Origin: Bradyrhizobium tropiciagri
GTDB lineage: Bacteria > Pseudomonadota > Alphaproteobacteria > Rhizobiales > Xanthobacteraceae
DNA: 64,000 nt
Reading direction: 5' to 3'
Assembly: GCF_018130505.1 (NCBI RefSeq)
Contig: NZ_JAFCKH010000002.1
Span: 310,001-374,000, forward strand
Position numbers and translations under genes: made by a program. Below, piece by piece: positions 18,504 to 25,715 of this stretch (positions are counted from its first letter, which is position 1; each line of letters starts with the position of its first letter). Below the pieces are notes generated by a model that worked only from the letters and a program-made list of their open reading frames with translations, was not told the origin of the DNA and made no database searches.

Positions 18504-19115
18504 ATGAGCAAGATCAAAGCAGTCTGCGTCTATTGCGGTTCCTCACCCGGTCACGACGTTGCCTACGTCGAGGCGGGCGAACGATTGGGACACGCTCTTG
18601 CGGCGTCGGGACTAACGCTGATCTACGGCGGCGGCACCCATGGCGTGATGGGCGCGGTCGCTCGCGGCACACTGAATAATGGCGGCAAGGTCGGCGCGAT
18701 CATTCCGAAGTTTCTCACGAACTGGGAAACGACGACCGATGCGCTCAAGATGTTCGACGACGTGACGATCACCGACACCATGCACGAGCGCAAGCATAGA
18801 ATGTTCGAGCGCTCCGATGCCTTCGTGGCGCTTCCGGGCGGCATCGGGACCATCGAAGAGATTGTGGAGATCATGACCTGGGCCCAGCTCGGGCAGCACC
18901 GCAAGCCGATGGTCCTGGTGAACATCAAGGGCTTTTGGGCGCCGATGATGGCGATGCTGGACCACATCCGCAGCGCAGGTTTCCTTCATCGAGACCACCT
19001 GCTTCGGCCGATCGTGGTTGATCGTGCCGAGGACGTCGTCCCCGCGATTGTCGCTGCCGCTGCCAAGGAAGGCGCGTCGGAAGACGGCGTCTCGTCGATC
19101 ATCGACAAGATGTAG
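18504..19115 (+). CDS. LOG-family protein (TIGR00730), cytokinin riboside 5'-monophosphate phosphoribohydrolase type
   Basis: 203 residues, Rossmann-like. It begins KAVCVYCGSSPGHD, has IYGGGTHGVMGAVARG, then MHERKHRMFERSDAFVALPG and the defining GGIGTIEEIVEIM (PGGxGTxxE), which binds nucleotide and holds the catalytic Glu. Proteins of this kind were long misnamed lysine decarboxylases. They release free cytokinin bases from nucleotide precursors or act as general nucleotide N-glycosidases. In a plant-associated bacterium cytokinin activation is plausible but unproven. Start at ATG 18504; GTG/ATG options upstream add only repeat-derived residues. Confidence 0.9.
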   Translation: MSKIKAVCVYCGSSPGHDVAYVEAGERLGHALAASGLTLIYGGGTHGVMGAVARGTLNNGGKVGAIIPKFLTNWETTTDALKMFDDVTITDTMHERKHRMFERSDAFVALPGGIGTIEEIVEIMTWAQLGQHRKPMVLVNIKGFWAPMMAMLDHIRSAGFLHRDHLLRPIVVDRAEDVVPAIVAAAAKEGASEDGVSSIIDKM

Positions 19116-19129
19116 ATTTCTGCGTTCTC

Positions 19130-19232
19130 TAGAGCGCGATGAGTTTTGGCCGACTCGCCATCGCGCTCCAGCTCTTTATTTGGGCATGATCTTTTCGGAA
19201 AACCGCTTCACACTTTTCCGGATCATGCTCTA
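19130..19232. repeat. composite 103-bp repeat containing the 49-bp palindrome (copy 2)
   Basis: Two palindromes in tandem. The first has arms AGAGCGCGATGAG and CCATCGCGCTC; the second is the 49-bp element at 19182-19230 (reverse orientation of 1188-1236), ending in GGATCATGCTC. The end of the repeat forms the stop codon of the downstream minus-strand gene. It lies between convergent genes and may serve as a transcription terminator. Confidence 0.85.
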
Positions 19233-20402
19233 GCGCGCGGTCGGCGACGCGGTGAGATTGCCCGCCAGGATTGCCTTGCCGGCGTCCTCGAACTGGGTGT
19301 CGCGGGCCTGGATCTGCTGCGCGATCGCATGCATGTCGCGAAACCGCCGCTCGAACGGATTTCTTGCGAACACCGCCGTCGCCCCCGACATGTGGTAGGC
19401 GATGTCGACCACCGAGGCTGACTGGTGGATGGTCCAGGTCGAGGCGATGCGGATCGCGATGCGATGCGCCTCGGTGATGGGCTCGCCGCGCGCCAGGTCG
19501 CGCCAGACCTCATTGGCGGTGGTGTAGAGATAGGCGCGGGCGGCGCGCAGGCTGGCCTCGGTGCGGCCGATCTGGCCTTGCACCGCATTGTTCTCGCGCA
19601 TTGCCTTGAGGCCCTGCGGGGTCTTGCCGCGCGCGAGGTCGGTCGCCGCATCCAGCATGGCGCGGGCGACGCCGAGCGAGGTCGCGGCAAAGCCCATGCT
19701 GAACACCATGTTGGTGGAGAGCTTGTAGAGCGGACCAGGTTCGCGGCACGCGCTGGGCTCGTCGCGCAGCGCGGCGAATTTGTCTGATATGAAGAGGTTC
19801 TCGACCGAATAGGAATCGGTGCCGGTGCCCTTCAGCCCGATCACGTCCCAGACGTCGTACATCGTCGCCGAGGACATCGGGAACAGGATGGTGCGGATCT
19901 CCGGCGAACCGTCCGGCTTCTTGCGCGGCGAGCCGTCGGCCTCGACGACCCGGACGTGGGCGCCGAGCCAGCTCGCCTGCCGCGAGCCGGAGGCGAAGTC
20001 CCAGCGCGCATTGGCACGATAGCCGCCGGGCTCGGCGCGAACCTCGTGCGCGATCGCGCCCCAGGCGAGGATGCCGGGCGCGGTGTTGAAGATCTCGTTG
20101 GCGGCATCGGGATCGAGATAGGCCGCGGTCATGGCGCAGACGCTGCATTGGCCGAGGCACCAGGCCGTCGACGCGTCGGCCTTGGCGATCTCCTCCTGCA
20201 TCTGCATGAACACATCAAGCGGCGCCTCGGCGCCGCCAAAACTCTTCGGCAGCAGCGCGCGGTAGAGCCCGTTCTCGACCAGTCCCGCCGTCACGGCCGG
20301 CGTCAGCCGCCGCGTCCGCTCGATCTCGTCGGCTTCGCTGGCGATCAGTGGCTGCAGCGCGCGCGCCCGCTCGACGAGATCAAATCCTTGCGGCTTGTTC
20401 AT
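19230..20402 (-). CDS. acyl-CoA dehydrogenase-family flavoprotein (HsaA/hydroxylase-like)
   Basis: 390 residues. The order matches the group-D flavin oxygenase/acyl-CoA dehydrogenase fold: an N-terminal helical domain (ERARALQPLIASEADEIERT, LYRALLPKSFGG), a middle beta domain (GYRANARWDFASGSRQASWL, DVWDVIGLKGTGTDSY) and a C-terminal helical bundle. The usual catalytic Glu of true acyl-CoA dehydrogenases is not evident, so a flavin-dependent monooxygenase or desulfurase-type role is as likely. Start at ATG 20402, preceded by GAGGAAACGC. Its upstream region closely resembles that of the neighbouring MFS transporter, which suggests the two act on one compound. Confidence 0.85.
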   Translation of the reverse strand: MNKPQGFDLVERARALQPLIASEADEIERTRRLTPAVTAGLVENGLYRALLPKSFGGAEAPLDVFMQMQEEIAKADASTAWCLGQCSVCAMTAAYLDPDAANEIFNTAPGILAWGAIAHEVRAEPGGYRANARWDFASGSRQASWLGAHVRVVEADGSPRKKPDGSPEIRTILFPMSSATMYDVWDVIGLKGTGTDSYSVENLFISDKFAALRDEPSACREPGPLYKLSTNMVFSMGFAATSLGVARAMLDAATDLARGKTPQGLKAMRENNAVQGQIGRTEASLRAARAYLYTTANEVWRDLARGEPITEAHRIAIRIASTWTIHQSASVVDIAYHMSGATAVFARNPFERRFRDMHAIAQQIQARDTQFEDAGKAILAGNLTASPTAR

Positions 20403-20508
20403 GCGTTTCCTCGGCCCGTTTTCGCGTTCTTGTTGGGCGGGCGTGTGATGGTGGCCCATCCGGCTGACAAGGGCAAGGTGGGATGGTATGCGCGCAGATC
20501 AGCCATCC
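20403..20508 (-). promoter_or_regulatory. promoter/leader shared with the MFS gene (copy 1)
   Basis: Read on the minus strand: GGATGGCTGATCTGCGCGC, then -35 TTGCCC (20476-20471), a 17-bp spacer with GCCGGATGGGC, -10 CACCAT (20453-20448) and a leader ending GAGGAAACGC before ATG 20402. The region before 21779 shows the same order and spacing. The boxes are assigned from spacing and conservation only. Confidence 0.55.
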
Positions 20509-20552
20509 ATCTGCAGCGTCGCTGTGTGACGTATTGACGAACGCGTCGTTAC

Positions 20553-21779
20553 TCAGGCCGCGGCGCGGCCGAGATCGAGCGAGGGCTGGCGTTTCGACGG
20601 GAAGCTCAGCGCGACGGCGACCGCAGCGAGGCCGATGGCGAAGGAGCCAGCGTGCAGCCACGTATAGCCGTGGAACGTGTCATACACATAACCGCCGGCC
20701 CATGGTCCGAGCGCCATGCCGAGGCTGGCGAACGCCGACACCGCGCCGAACACGGTGCCCATGATGCGCGCGCCGAAGAATTCGCGCACCAGCACCGCAT
20801 AGAGCGGCATCACCCCGCCATAGGCGAGGCCGAACACGACCGACAGCGCATAGAACTCGCCGAGCCGCGCCACCGCGAGATAGGTCGCGATCGCGAGCGC
20901 CTGCACCAGGAGGCCGCCGACCAGCACCGGCTTGGCGCCGAGCCGATCGGCCAGCACGCCGAGCAGCAGGCGGCCGCCGAGACCGGAGAAGCCGGCGAGG
21001 CTGTAGACAGTGACCGCGGTGAGCGGAGCGATGCCGCACACCATGGCGTAGGACACCATGTGGAAGATCGGCCCGGAATGCGCCGCGCAGCAGGCGAAAT
21101 GCGCGCCGGCCAGCGCGATGAATTGCGGCGTGCGCAGCGCCTGTGCCGCGGTCCATTCGGTCTGCGGCGCGCTCGCGGCCGCGCTGCTCGCGACCTCCGA
21201 TCCGCGCGGCGCCGATCGCACCAGGAAGCAGGCAGGGATCAGCAGCGTCCATGCGACGATGCCGATGACGAGCATCGCGGTACGCCAGTCATAGGCGGTG
21301 ATCAAATAACTCGCCGACGGCGCGACCGTCACCGGCGACACGCCCATGCCCGCGGAGACCAGCGCCACCGCGAGGCTGCGATGCTTGTCGATCCAGGCGC
21401 TGGCAAGCGCCATCATCGGCGCATAGAAGCTGCCGGCGGCGATCCCGATCAGCACGCCGAAGCAGAGCTGGAATTGCCACAGGCTCTGCGCCTGGCTCGC
21501 CGTCACGAGCCCGAGACCGAGCAGCAGGCTGCCGGCCAGCACCACGATGCGGGTGCCGAAGCGGTCCGACAGCGCGCCCCAGGCGAACGCCGCAAAGCCC
21601 ATGAACAGGAAATCCAGCGTCGCCGCGGCCGAGATGCCGGCGCGCGACCAGCCCATCGCATCCGAGATCGGCTGCAGGAACACCGCAAGCGACAGCATGG
21701 TGCCGAAGCCGATGCAGGTCATCAGCGCGCCGGCGCCGACGACAACCCAGCCATAGTCGAAGCGGGCGGCCTTGCTCAT
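20553..21779 (-). CDS. MFS transporter, 12 TM, oxalate/formate-antiporter-like group
   Basis: 408 residues with 12 predicted membrane helices. The first half has the MFS A-motif-like loop GALSDRFGTRIVVLAG and the second half VLADRLGAKPVLVGG. The N-terminus FDYGWVVVGAGALMTCIGFG resembles monocarboxylate/oxalate MFS families. Substrate unknown. It is 151 bp upstream of the flavoprotein gene on the same strand but has its own, near-duplicate promoter region, so co-regulation rather than one transcript is suggested. The likely role is import or export of the flavoprotein's substrate or product. Confidence 0.88.
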   Translation of the reverse strand: MSKAARFDYGWVVVGAGALMTCIGFGTMLSLAVFLQPISDAMGWSRAGISAAATLDFLFMGFAAFAWGALSDRFGTRIVVLAGSLLLGLGLVTASQAQSLWQFQLCFGVLIGIAAGSFYAPMMALASAWIDKHRSLAVALVSAGMGVSPVTVAPSASYLITAYDWRTAMLVIGIVAWTLLIPACFLVRSAPRGSEVASSAAASAPQTEWTAAQALRTPQFIALAGAHFACCAAHSGPIFHMVSYAMVCGIAPLTAVTVYSLAGFSGLGGRLLLGVLADRLGAKPVLVGGLLVQALAIATYLAVARLGEFYALSVVFGLAYGGVMPLYAVLVREFFGARIMGTVFGAVSAFASLGMALGPWAGGYVYDTFHGYTWLHAGSFAIGLAAVAVALSFPSKRQPSLDLGRAAA

Positions 21780-21781
21780 CG

Positions 21782-21896
21782 CGTTTCCTCAGCCCGCTTG
21801 TGTTGTCTTGTTTGCGCGGGCAGCGGGATGGTGGCCGATCCGGCCGCGCGGGGCAAGCTGAGATGATCAGTCGCAGACCGGCCATCCCGATCGCGC
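21782..21896 (-). promoter_or_regulatory. promoter/leader shared with the flavoprotein gene (copy 2)
   Basis: Minus strand: GGGATGGCCGGTCTGCGAC, then TTGCCC (21856-21851), a 17-bp spacer with GCCGGATCGGC, CACCAT (21833-21828), and a leader ending TGAGGAAACGC. Box sequences and spacing are identical to the region before 20402, while intervening bases have drifted. Confidence 0.55.
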
Positions 21897-21923
21897 AATG
21901 ATCGGCCGACGCGATCGCGATCC

Positions 21924-22120
21924 GTAGCCCGGATGGAGCGAAGCGCAATTCACCTCGCCCCGCGTGCGGGGAGAGGTCGGAACGCATCGCAAGATGCGTT
22001 CCGGGTGAGGGGGAGTCACCGCGAGTCCAACTGTCACCGATTATGCGGAAGCGGCCCCTCACCCCAACCCTCTAAGAGCGAGCTACGCTCGTCTCGACTC
22101 CGTAAGAACGGGGCGAGGGA
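21924..22120. repeat. half of a GTAGCCCGGATG repeat joined to a TCACCTCGCCCC-type repeat
   Basis: 21924-21949 matches the left arm of the palindrome at 62391-62477. From 21949 the sequence follows the element seen at 47933-48074: TCACCTCGCCCCGCGTGCGG, then GGGTGAGGGGGA, CCCCTCACCCCAACCC and GTAAGAACGGGG. This copy carries about 25 extra bases (TCTAAGAGCGAGCTACGCTC region) in its second half. Confidence 0.75.
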
Positions 22121-22138
22121 GTACACCGCCGTCCCGCG

Positions 22139-22480
22139 CTACCCGCACTGCCACGCGCGGCCGATCGGCGTCCAGGTCCAGCACGGACCGAAGCTGCCGC
22201 CATTGTAGCGCCCGCGATAGAAGCCGGGCCGGCCGAAATAGTGCCAGTCGCCGCCGTAATAGTACTCGGGCGAATAGTCCGGATAGCCGCGCGCGGCGCC
22301 GCGCGGGCCGAACACCGGAATGGTCTCGTTGGGCGGCTGCCGATAGCCGGGCAGGAAGCCATAGCCATGCCAGCGGGCGGTCTGCCGCTTTTTCTTGGAG
22401 GCGGCGGAGCTCACGTCCGGCTGCAACAATGCGAGGATGACGATCGAGAGGGAGAGAATGCGCAACATGGACCGCAGCAT
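22139..22480 (-). CDS. small secreted Tyr/Gly-rich hypothetical protein
   Basis: 113 residues. The signal peptide MLRSMLRILSLSIVILALLQ is followed by a basic patch (SKKKRQ) and a Pro, Gly and Tyr-rich mature part (YGFLPGYRQPP, GYPDYSPEYYYGGDWHYFG) ending with two cysteines. Composition resembles envelope-exposed small proteins of Bradyrhizobium; no function is assigned. Start 22480 follows the signal peptide; ATG 22537 is in frame but adds polar residues. Confidence 0.65.
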   Translation of the reverse strand: MLRSMLRILSLSIVILALLQPDVSSAASKKKRQTARWHGYGFLPGYRQPPNETIPVFGPRGAARGYPDYSPEYYYGGDWHYFGRPGFYRGRYNGGSFGPCWTWTPIGRAWQCG

Positions 22481-22707
22481 AATCGTCACGCCGTAAGATG
22501 GCGATTCAAATCGTGGTGCGTTTTGTTGCCGGGACACGGATGGACATCATGCCGCGCCTTGCGGAGACCGCCGATCGAAAGGCGGGCGGCCCGCTGCCCG
22601 GGATCGCGTGCGAATGATTGCTCAAGAAAGCGCGTGAGGCCCGGCGCGCCGTGGAGGTGGAGGAGTGTCTTGCAGCTCCCGGCGCGCCATTGCCTTCATA
22701 GGGTCCG

Positions 22708-22806
22708 TCATCCGATGAGGAGCCAACTCACACTGACAATGAGCGCCACGAAAGACATTCCCGCGAAGCCCAGGAAGCAATACTCGATGCTGTCGAAGCT
22801 CAACAT
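22708..22806 (-). CDS. 32-residue membrane micropeptide (paralogue of the one at 24907)
   Basis: A short frame reads MLSFDSIEYCFLGFAG then MSFVALIVSVSWLLIG, a single hydrophobic helix with an acidic N-terminal turn. It aligns with the peptide at 24907: the shared pattern is EY.FL.FAG.S.VALI..VS.LL.G, about 18 of 26 positions identical. Conservation between two copies is the main reason to call it. A CTGGA stands 4 bases before ATG 22806; an in-frame ATG at 22842 would add 12 polar residues. Function unknown; it might be a small membrane regulator or a toxin-like peptide. Confidence 0.5.
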   Translation of the reverse strand: MLSFDSIEYCFLGFAGMSFVALIVSVSWLLIG

Positions 22807-23166
22807 GGGTCCAGTCTGCGCTTTGGTCCCGGACGGGCGCATTTAGATATGCAAGTCAGAACGGCTGTCTAACCTGCGTTAGTGACGTCGCAGTCCGCTT
22901 CGATCCGCACCGGGAAAAAGCAGCAATTATTCGAGCAGGATTCACACGCGTTATTTTCGGAACCAGCATCTTGGCGAATGATCCAAACGCTGGGCAGGGA
23001 AGTTTTCATTTAAGGACAGTTTTTAAGGCCCAGAGGGTCCGCCTGAATTATCGGCGATGGCGGTTCGGTGACCAGGAATAAGAGCGGCCCCAGCATTGCC
23101 TCCAAGGGTGCTGGGGCCGTTCCATCTGGCGGTCAGTATTGCGCGTTGTGAATCGAGGAGACCGTC
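22807..23166 (+). other. 360-bp interval with one strong hairpin
   Basis: Apart from the hairpin at 23085-23119 and possible micropeptide leader bases near 22842, nothing convincing is seen. GGAACC at 22960 was checked as a stress-sigma -35 box, but no matching -10 follows at the right distance. Confidence 0.45.
23085..23119. promoter_or_regulatory. 11-bp perfect stem-loop upstream of a small gene
   Basis: CGGCCCCAGCA and TGCTGGGGCCG pair perfectly around a 13-base loop. No T-run follows on either strand, so it is not a standard intrinsic terminator. It lies 48 bp before the TTG start at 23167 and could be a leader structure. Confidence 0.4.
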
Positions 23167-23370
23167 TTGAATTGCATAGCACCTCAACAGGCTAGATTTC
23201 TCGTTCGGCGGGGCGGCACCGGCTGGATGGTCTACGATCGAGAACGCAAGGGGACTGCGCTCTTGAGAGCTGGAGCTGCGGAAAAGTTGACGAGAGATCA
23301 GGCCGAAAACCTCAAGCAAAGACTGACGGTCGATCCCTCATTGTGCTTCTCCCCTGACAGGTTCGCTTGA
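23167..23370 (+). CDS. 67-residue conserved small protein
   Basis: Starts with TTG, supported by AGGAG exactly six bases upstream (23156-23160). The sequence contains FLVRRGGTGWMVYDRERKG and KLTRDQAENLKQRL. Small proteins with this pattern recur in Bradyrhizobium genomes, often in several copies; function unknown. No membrane segment or cysteine cluster; predicted as a short beta-strand pair followed by a helix. It lies in a stretch of very small genes. Confidence 0.65.
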   Translation: MNCIAPQQARFLVRRGGTGWMVYDRERKGTALLRAGAAEKLTRDQAENLKQRLTVDPSLCFSPDRFA

Positions 23371-23416
23371 CGGCGCGGCAGACTTGGACACGCTCGGGCT
23401 GAGCACGCAGGCATTG

Positions 23417-23491
23417 CTAGAGAACGAGAGCGAGCAGGCCAACAACGGTCATAGCAAACGAGAGGAATCCGGCGGCAGCAACCCAGTCCAT
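23417..23491 (-). CDS. possible 24-residue membrane micropeptide
   Basis: MDWVAAAGFLSFAMTVVGLL followed by ALVL and a stop: one hydrophobic helix. It shares GFLSFA with the micropeptide at 24907, but the rest is not clearly related. TTTGGATCGC precedes the ATG, a weak ribosome site. The frame is open far upstream, so this could also be the C-terminus of a longer protein beginning as far as 23881. Low confidence. Confidence 0.3.
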   Translation of the reverse strand: MDWVAAAGFLSFAMTVVGLLALVL

Positions 23492-23691
23492 GCGATCCAA
23501 AGGAATCCGATCCACCCGCTCGCCCGCATGGTTTCCCACGGCAGCAGCGTGCCGAAATTGTTTGGGGTGACGTTTTTGACCCAATGGCGTCAACTCCGCG
23601 TGGGTTCGCTGAGTGCGTCGTTCGGCAATGGTTTCGCACAAATCCGTCCGCCGGCCGTCGCATCTGCATGAGATCAGCGCACCGGAGTGGC

Positions 23692-23823
23692 TCAACACCC
23701 GATTAGAAACCGAAGAGAGAAATAGGCGCCAATCGCGACAACCCCGGTTGTCGCGATTGAAAACAGGACGCGCCAAACGTCGAATTGTTTGGGCTCGAAG
23801 GCCGGTTCGTTCTGCTGAGCCAC
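23692..23823 (-). CDS. 43-residue single-helix membrane protein
   Basis: A GTG start at 23823 is preceded by a strong GGGAGG six bases upstream. The product begins AQQNEPAFEPKQFDVW after Met, then has one hydrophobic helix (VLFSIATTGVVAIGAYFSL) and ends RFLIGC. The acidic N-terminus plus one helix and a terminal Cys resemble small subunits or regulators of membrane complexes. No function can be assigned. The good ribosome site makes this more credible than other short frames here. Confidence 0.5.
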   Translation of the reverse strand: MAQQNEPAFEPKQFDVWRVLFSIATTGVVAIGAYFSLRFLIGC

Positions 23824-24072
23824 GCTTACCTCCCGGAAAGTCATCATGGTAGGTGGCGGAGGCCATCGTCCGCTTTAACATGGGTCAATCAGTGGGGCAG
23901 TTACCAGCGCCTCGCTCTGCGGCCGCCATGCGGACAGCCGATTCCCCGGCTGCAGCTAGCGGCCAAAGGTGACTATTGCCCGCCGCTTTTTTAGCGTCCG
24001 GACTCCTACGGTGTTGGCGGAACTTCGGGACCGTTCTAACCATTACTTACACACGGCATGTAGGTGAGGAAT

Positions 24073-24399
24073 ATGTCCTTTGACCCGATGGCCGCTGCGG
24101 TTGATTGGCTGGACGCCTACCGCGCGCGCGACTTGGAAGACATCCTTGGAATGTACGCCGATGATGCGGTGATCTACTGCGGATGTGGGGGTCACAAGAC
24201 GCTGACCGGCCGGAGCGCCGTCCGCGCCTATTGGATTGACAGGCTAAAGCGATATCCGGCCTTCGCGCTGAACGACCTCCAGCCAAAAGGCAACGGGGTC
24301 ACGATTTCTTACATCACGGCCAGCGGCTTCGTCAGCGCGGTACTGTCCTTCAATGGGGCGGGCAAGATCAGAGCCATTCGCTGCGGTCCTGCAAACTGA
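24073..24399 (+). CDS. NTF2-like / SnoaL-type small protein
   Basis: 108 residues. The pattern AAAVDWLDAYRARDLEDILG, MYADDAVIYCGCGGHKTLTG and RSAVRAYWIDRLKRYPAF followed by beta strands is the SnoaL-like fold (nuclear-transport-factor-2 superfamily), used for small-ligand binding or isomerase roles. Function unspecified. Start at ATG 24073 with TAGGTGAGGAAT before it; GTG 24064 is in frame and could also be used. It stands alone among small hypothetical genes. Confidence 0.8.
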   Translation: MSFDPMAAAVDWLDAYRARDLEDILGMYADDAVIYCGCGGHKTLTGRSAVRAYWIDRLKRYPAFALNDLQPKGNGVTISYITASGFVSAVLSFNGAGKIRAIRCGPAN

Positions 24400-24445
24400 G
24401 GCCGCCTCGCCCTCAGCCTTCGCTGGCTCGTCCGAACCTTGCTCG

Positions 24446-24889
24446 TCATAGAATCCGCAGCGCTGCTTCGATCGCCAGCAGCGCGATCACGAACGCGGCG
24501 GTGCTGGCGAGGATGAATCTGCCAGTTTGGTCTGTGATCACGGCCGAGGTCTCGGCTGACTTGCGATAAGCGCGCTCAGCCGCATCGCAGCCGGCTCCTA
24601 GATCCATGATGATGTTGGGAAGCGTGCGAACCTTCTGGTTTTCGGAGTGAGCGTTTGTCTCCTCCATGATCCTCGCAGCCAATCGGGCCTCGCTCACCAA
24701 CAGCGCATGCCCGGTTCGTTCAAACGAAACCAGGATCGCCGCCTCGCCGGCGCTACGGCCCACCCTGATTTCGATGTCGGCATCGTGCGGCGCGTCATGC
24801 AGCGCGGTAAGGAACGCCATCACGCGGCGCTTCGAGGTCGCCGGCACTTTGGGCGGTTTCACCGCCTTGCGGCGATCGTGCCTGTTCAT
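24446..24889 (-). CDS. hypothetical protein with C-terminal membrane helix
   Basis: 147 residues. The basic N-terminus (MNRHDRRKAVKPPKVP) leads to a soluble part (ADIEIRVGRSAGEAAILVSF, ALLVSEARLAARIMEE) and one hydrophobic helix at the C-terminus (FILASTAAFVIALLAIEAAL). This suggests a tail-anchored, cytoplasm-facing protein. No family recognised. It diverges from the micropeptide at 24907 with a 17-bp gap. Confidence 0.65.
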   Translation of the reverse strand: MNRHDRRKAVKPPKVPATSKRRVMAFLTALHDAPHDADIEIRVGRSAGEAAILVSFERTGHALLVSEARLAARIMEETNAHSENQKVRTLPNIIMDLGAGCDAAERAYRKSAETSAVITDQTGRFILASTAAFVIALLAIEAALRIL

Positions 24890-24906
24890 GCTGGTGGTCC
24901 GATCGG

Positions 24907-24981
24907 ATGAACGGCGTCGAGTACGGCTTTCTCAGCTTTGCGGGAGTGTCGTTGGTCGCGCTGATCATCGGCGTGAGCTAG
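24907..24981 (+). CDS. 24-residue membrane micropeptide, shortened by a stop codon relative to its paralogue
   Basis: Reads MNGVEYGFLSFAG then VSLVALIIGVS and TAG. The next codons, CTC CTG TTC GGC TGA, give LLFG and a stop. The paralogue at 22708-22806 has TGG (Trp) where this copy has TAG, then LLIG and TGA. The gene therefore either lost five C-terminal residues through a TGG-to-TAG change or is a decaying copy. Only a weak GG-rich ribosome site precedes the ATG. Confidence 0.4.
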   Translation: MNGVEYGFLSFAGVSLVALIIGVS

Positions 24982-25060
24982 CTCCTGTTCGGCTGAGCAG
25001 CCTGCCTACCTTCTCGCGAACTATTGAGCCTCAGGATGTACTCTTTCCTGAGGCCCTTTT

Positions 25061-25160
25061 CTTTCACATATGCAAAGGCGGTGGCGCTATCTCGCGCGTA
25101 CGCTGGGCGTGGATGTACGACTTGGCCTCAGCGTGTACCCCTCGCTGGGGTCTCTTCTTT
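25061..25160. repeat. diverged repeat R1 with two stem-loops
   Basis: Contains TTTCACATATGC, a CGCTG...CAGCG hairpin around GGATGTAC, and ACCCCTCGCTGGGGTCT (CCCC/GGGG stem). Copy R2 at 25992-26090 keeps the same order and spacing with many substitutions. Neither strand gives a convincing protein across both copies. Confidence 0.6.
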
Positions 25161-25243
25161 GGTGCGCAAAGGCGCCTAACACAGCGCGCCTCAGGCCAGC
25201 CGCAGTTTGAACTGGCGTCGATCGCCAAGGTGTCGATAACCGA

Positions 25244-25480
25244 CTAGGCTAGCCCGGCGTCGATCTGTTCAATCAGTTTGGCGATGCTGCTGCGGCGCTC
25301 CCTCATCGTGGCCAAGACAGCCTCGAAGTCGCTGAGCTGCCTGACGGCTTCCGCCGTATCGTGACCATCGTGCTTGAGCCGCTCAACCATCGCGAGCTGC
25401 TTACTCACGGCAATTTCGCCGCGCGAGATGTGCCGATCCGCTTCGTCCAGCCGGTTCACTTCCGCCTGGCGGTTCATCAT
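25244..25480 (-). CDS. 78-residue helical small protein
   Basis: All helical and charged: NRQAEVNRLDEADRHISRGE, VERLKHDGHDTAEAVRQLSD, ending MRERRSSIAKLIEQIDAGLA. The LKHDGHDT phrase recurs in small rhizobial proteins of unknown function. Likely a short coiled-coil protein. It follows the 67-residue gene at 25512 by 31 bp on the same strand, so they are probably cotranscribed. Confidence 0.7.
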   Translation of the reverse strand: MMNRQAEVNRLDEADRHISRGEIAVSKQLAMVERLKHDGHDTAEAVRQLSDFEAVLATMRERRSSIAKLIEQIDAGLA

Positions 25481-25511
25481 GGCGTGGGCCGGTTGTATGG
25501 CGAACGCCGCG

Positions 25512-25715
25512 TCATGAGGCCGCCATTTCGGTCAGGGGTGATTTGAAATCACGTCGCCATTGTTCGGCTCGCTCAGCGAGCTGATCGTATTCCAATGCCA
25601 CCTTCAGGAGTTTTTCCCTCTCGCCGTGGCTCACCCGGAATCCGTCAGCCTTCGCGCGCGTCTCTTCGGCGCGCTGGCGCCAATAGGCCGGATCGAGCAT
25701 GCGGGTATCTGCCAT
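25512..25715 (-). CDS. 67-residue helical small protein
   Basis: Starts MADTRMLDPAYWRQRAEETR and continues with helical, charged sequence (KLLKVALEYDQLAERAEQWR). The YWRxRAEExR opening is common among small Bradyrhizobium proteins, sometimes in many copies. GGAGG lies 8 bases before ATG 25715, which fixes this start rather than 25826. Function unknown. Confidence 0.75.
   Translation of the reverse strand: MADTRMLDPAYWRQRAEETRAKADGFRVSHGEREKLLKVALEYDQLAERAEQWRRDFKSPLTEMAAS

Noticed and set aside
22941-23010. General-stress (EcfG-type) promoter beginning GGAACC
   Set aside because: No GTT-containing -10 element at 16-17 bp on either strand.
24666-25247. 193-codon forward frame spanning the micropeptide at 24907 and repeat R1
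   Set aside because: No ribosome site, overlaps the better supported minus-strand gene, and the C-terminal part only translates the repeat.
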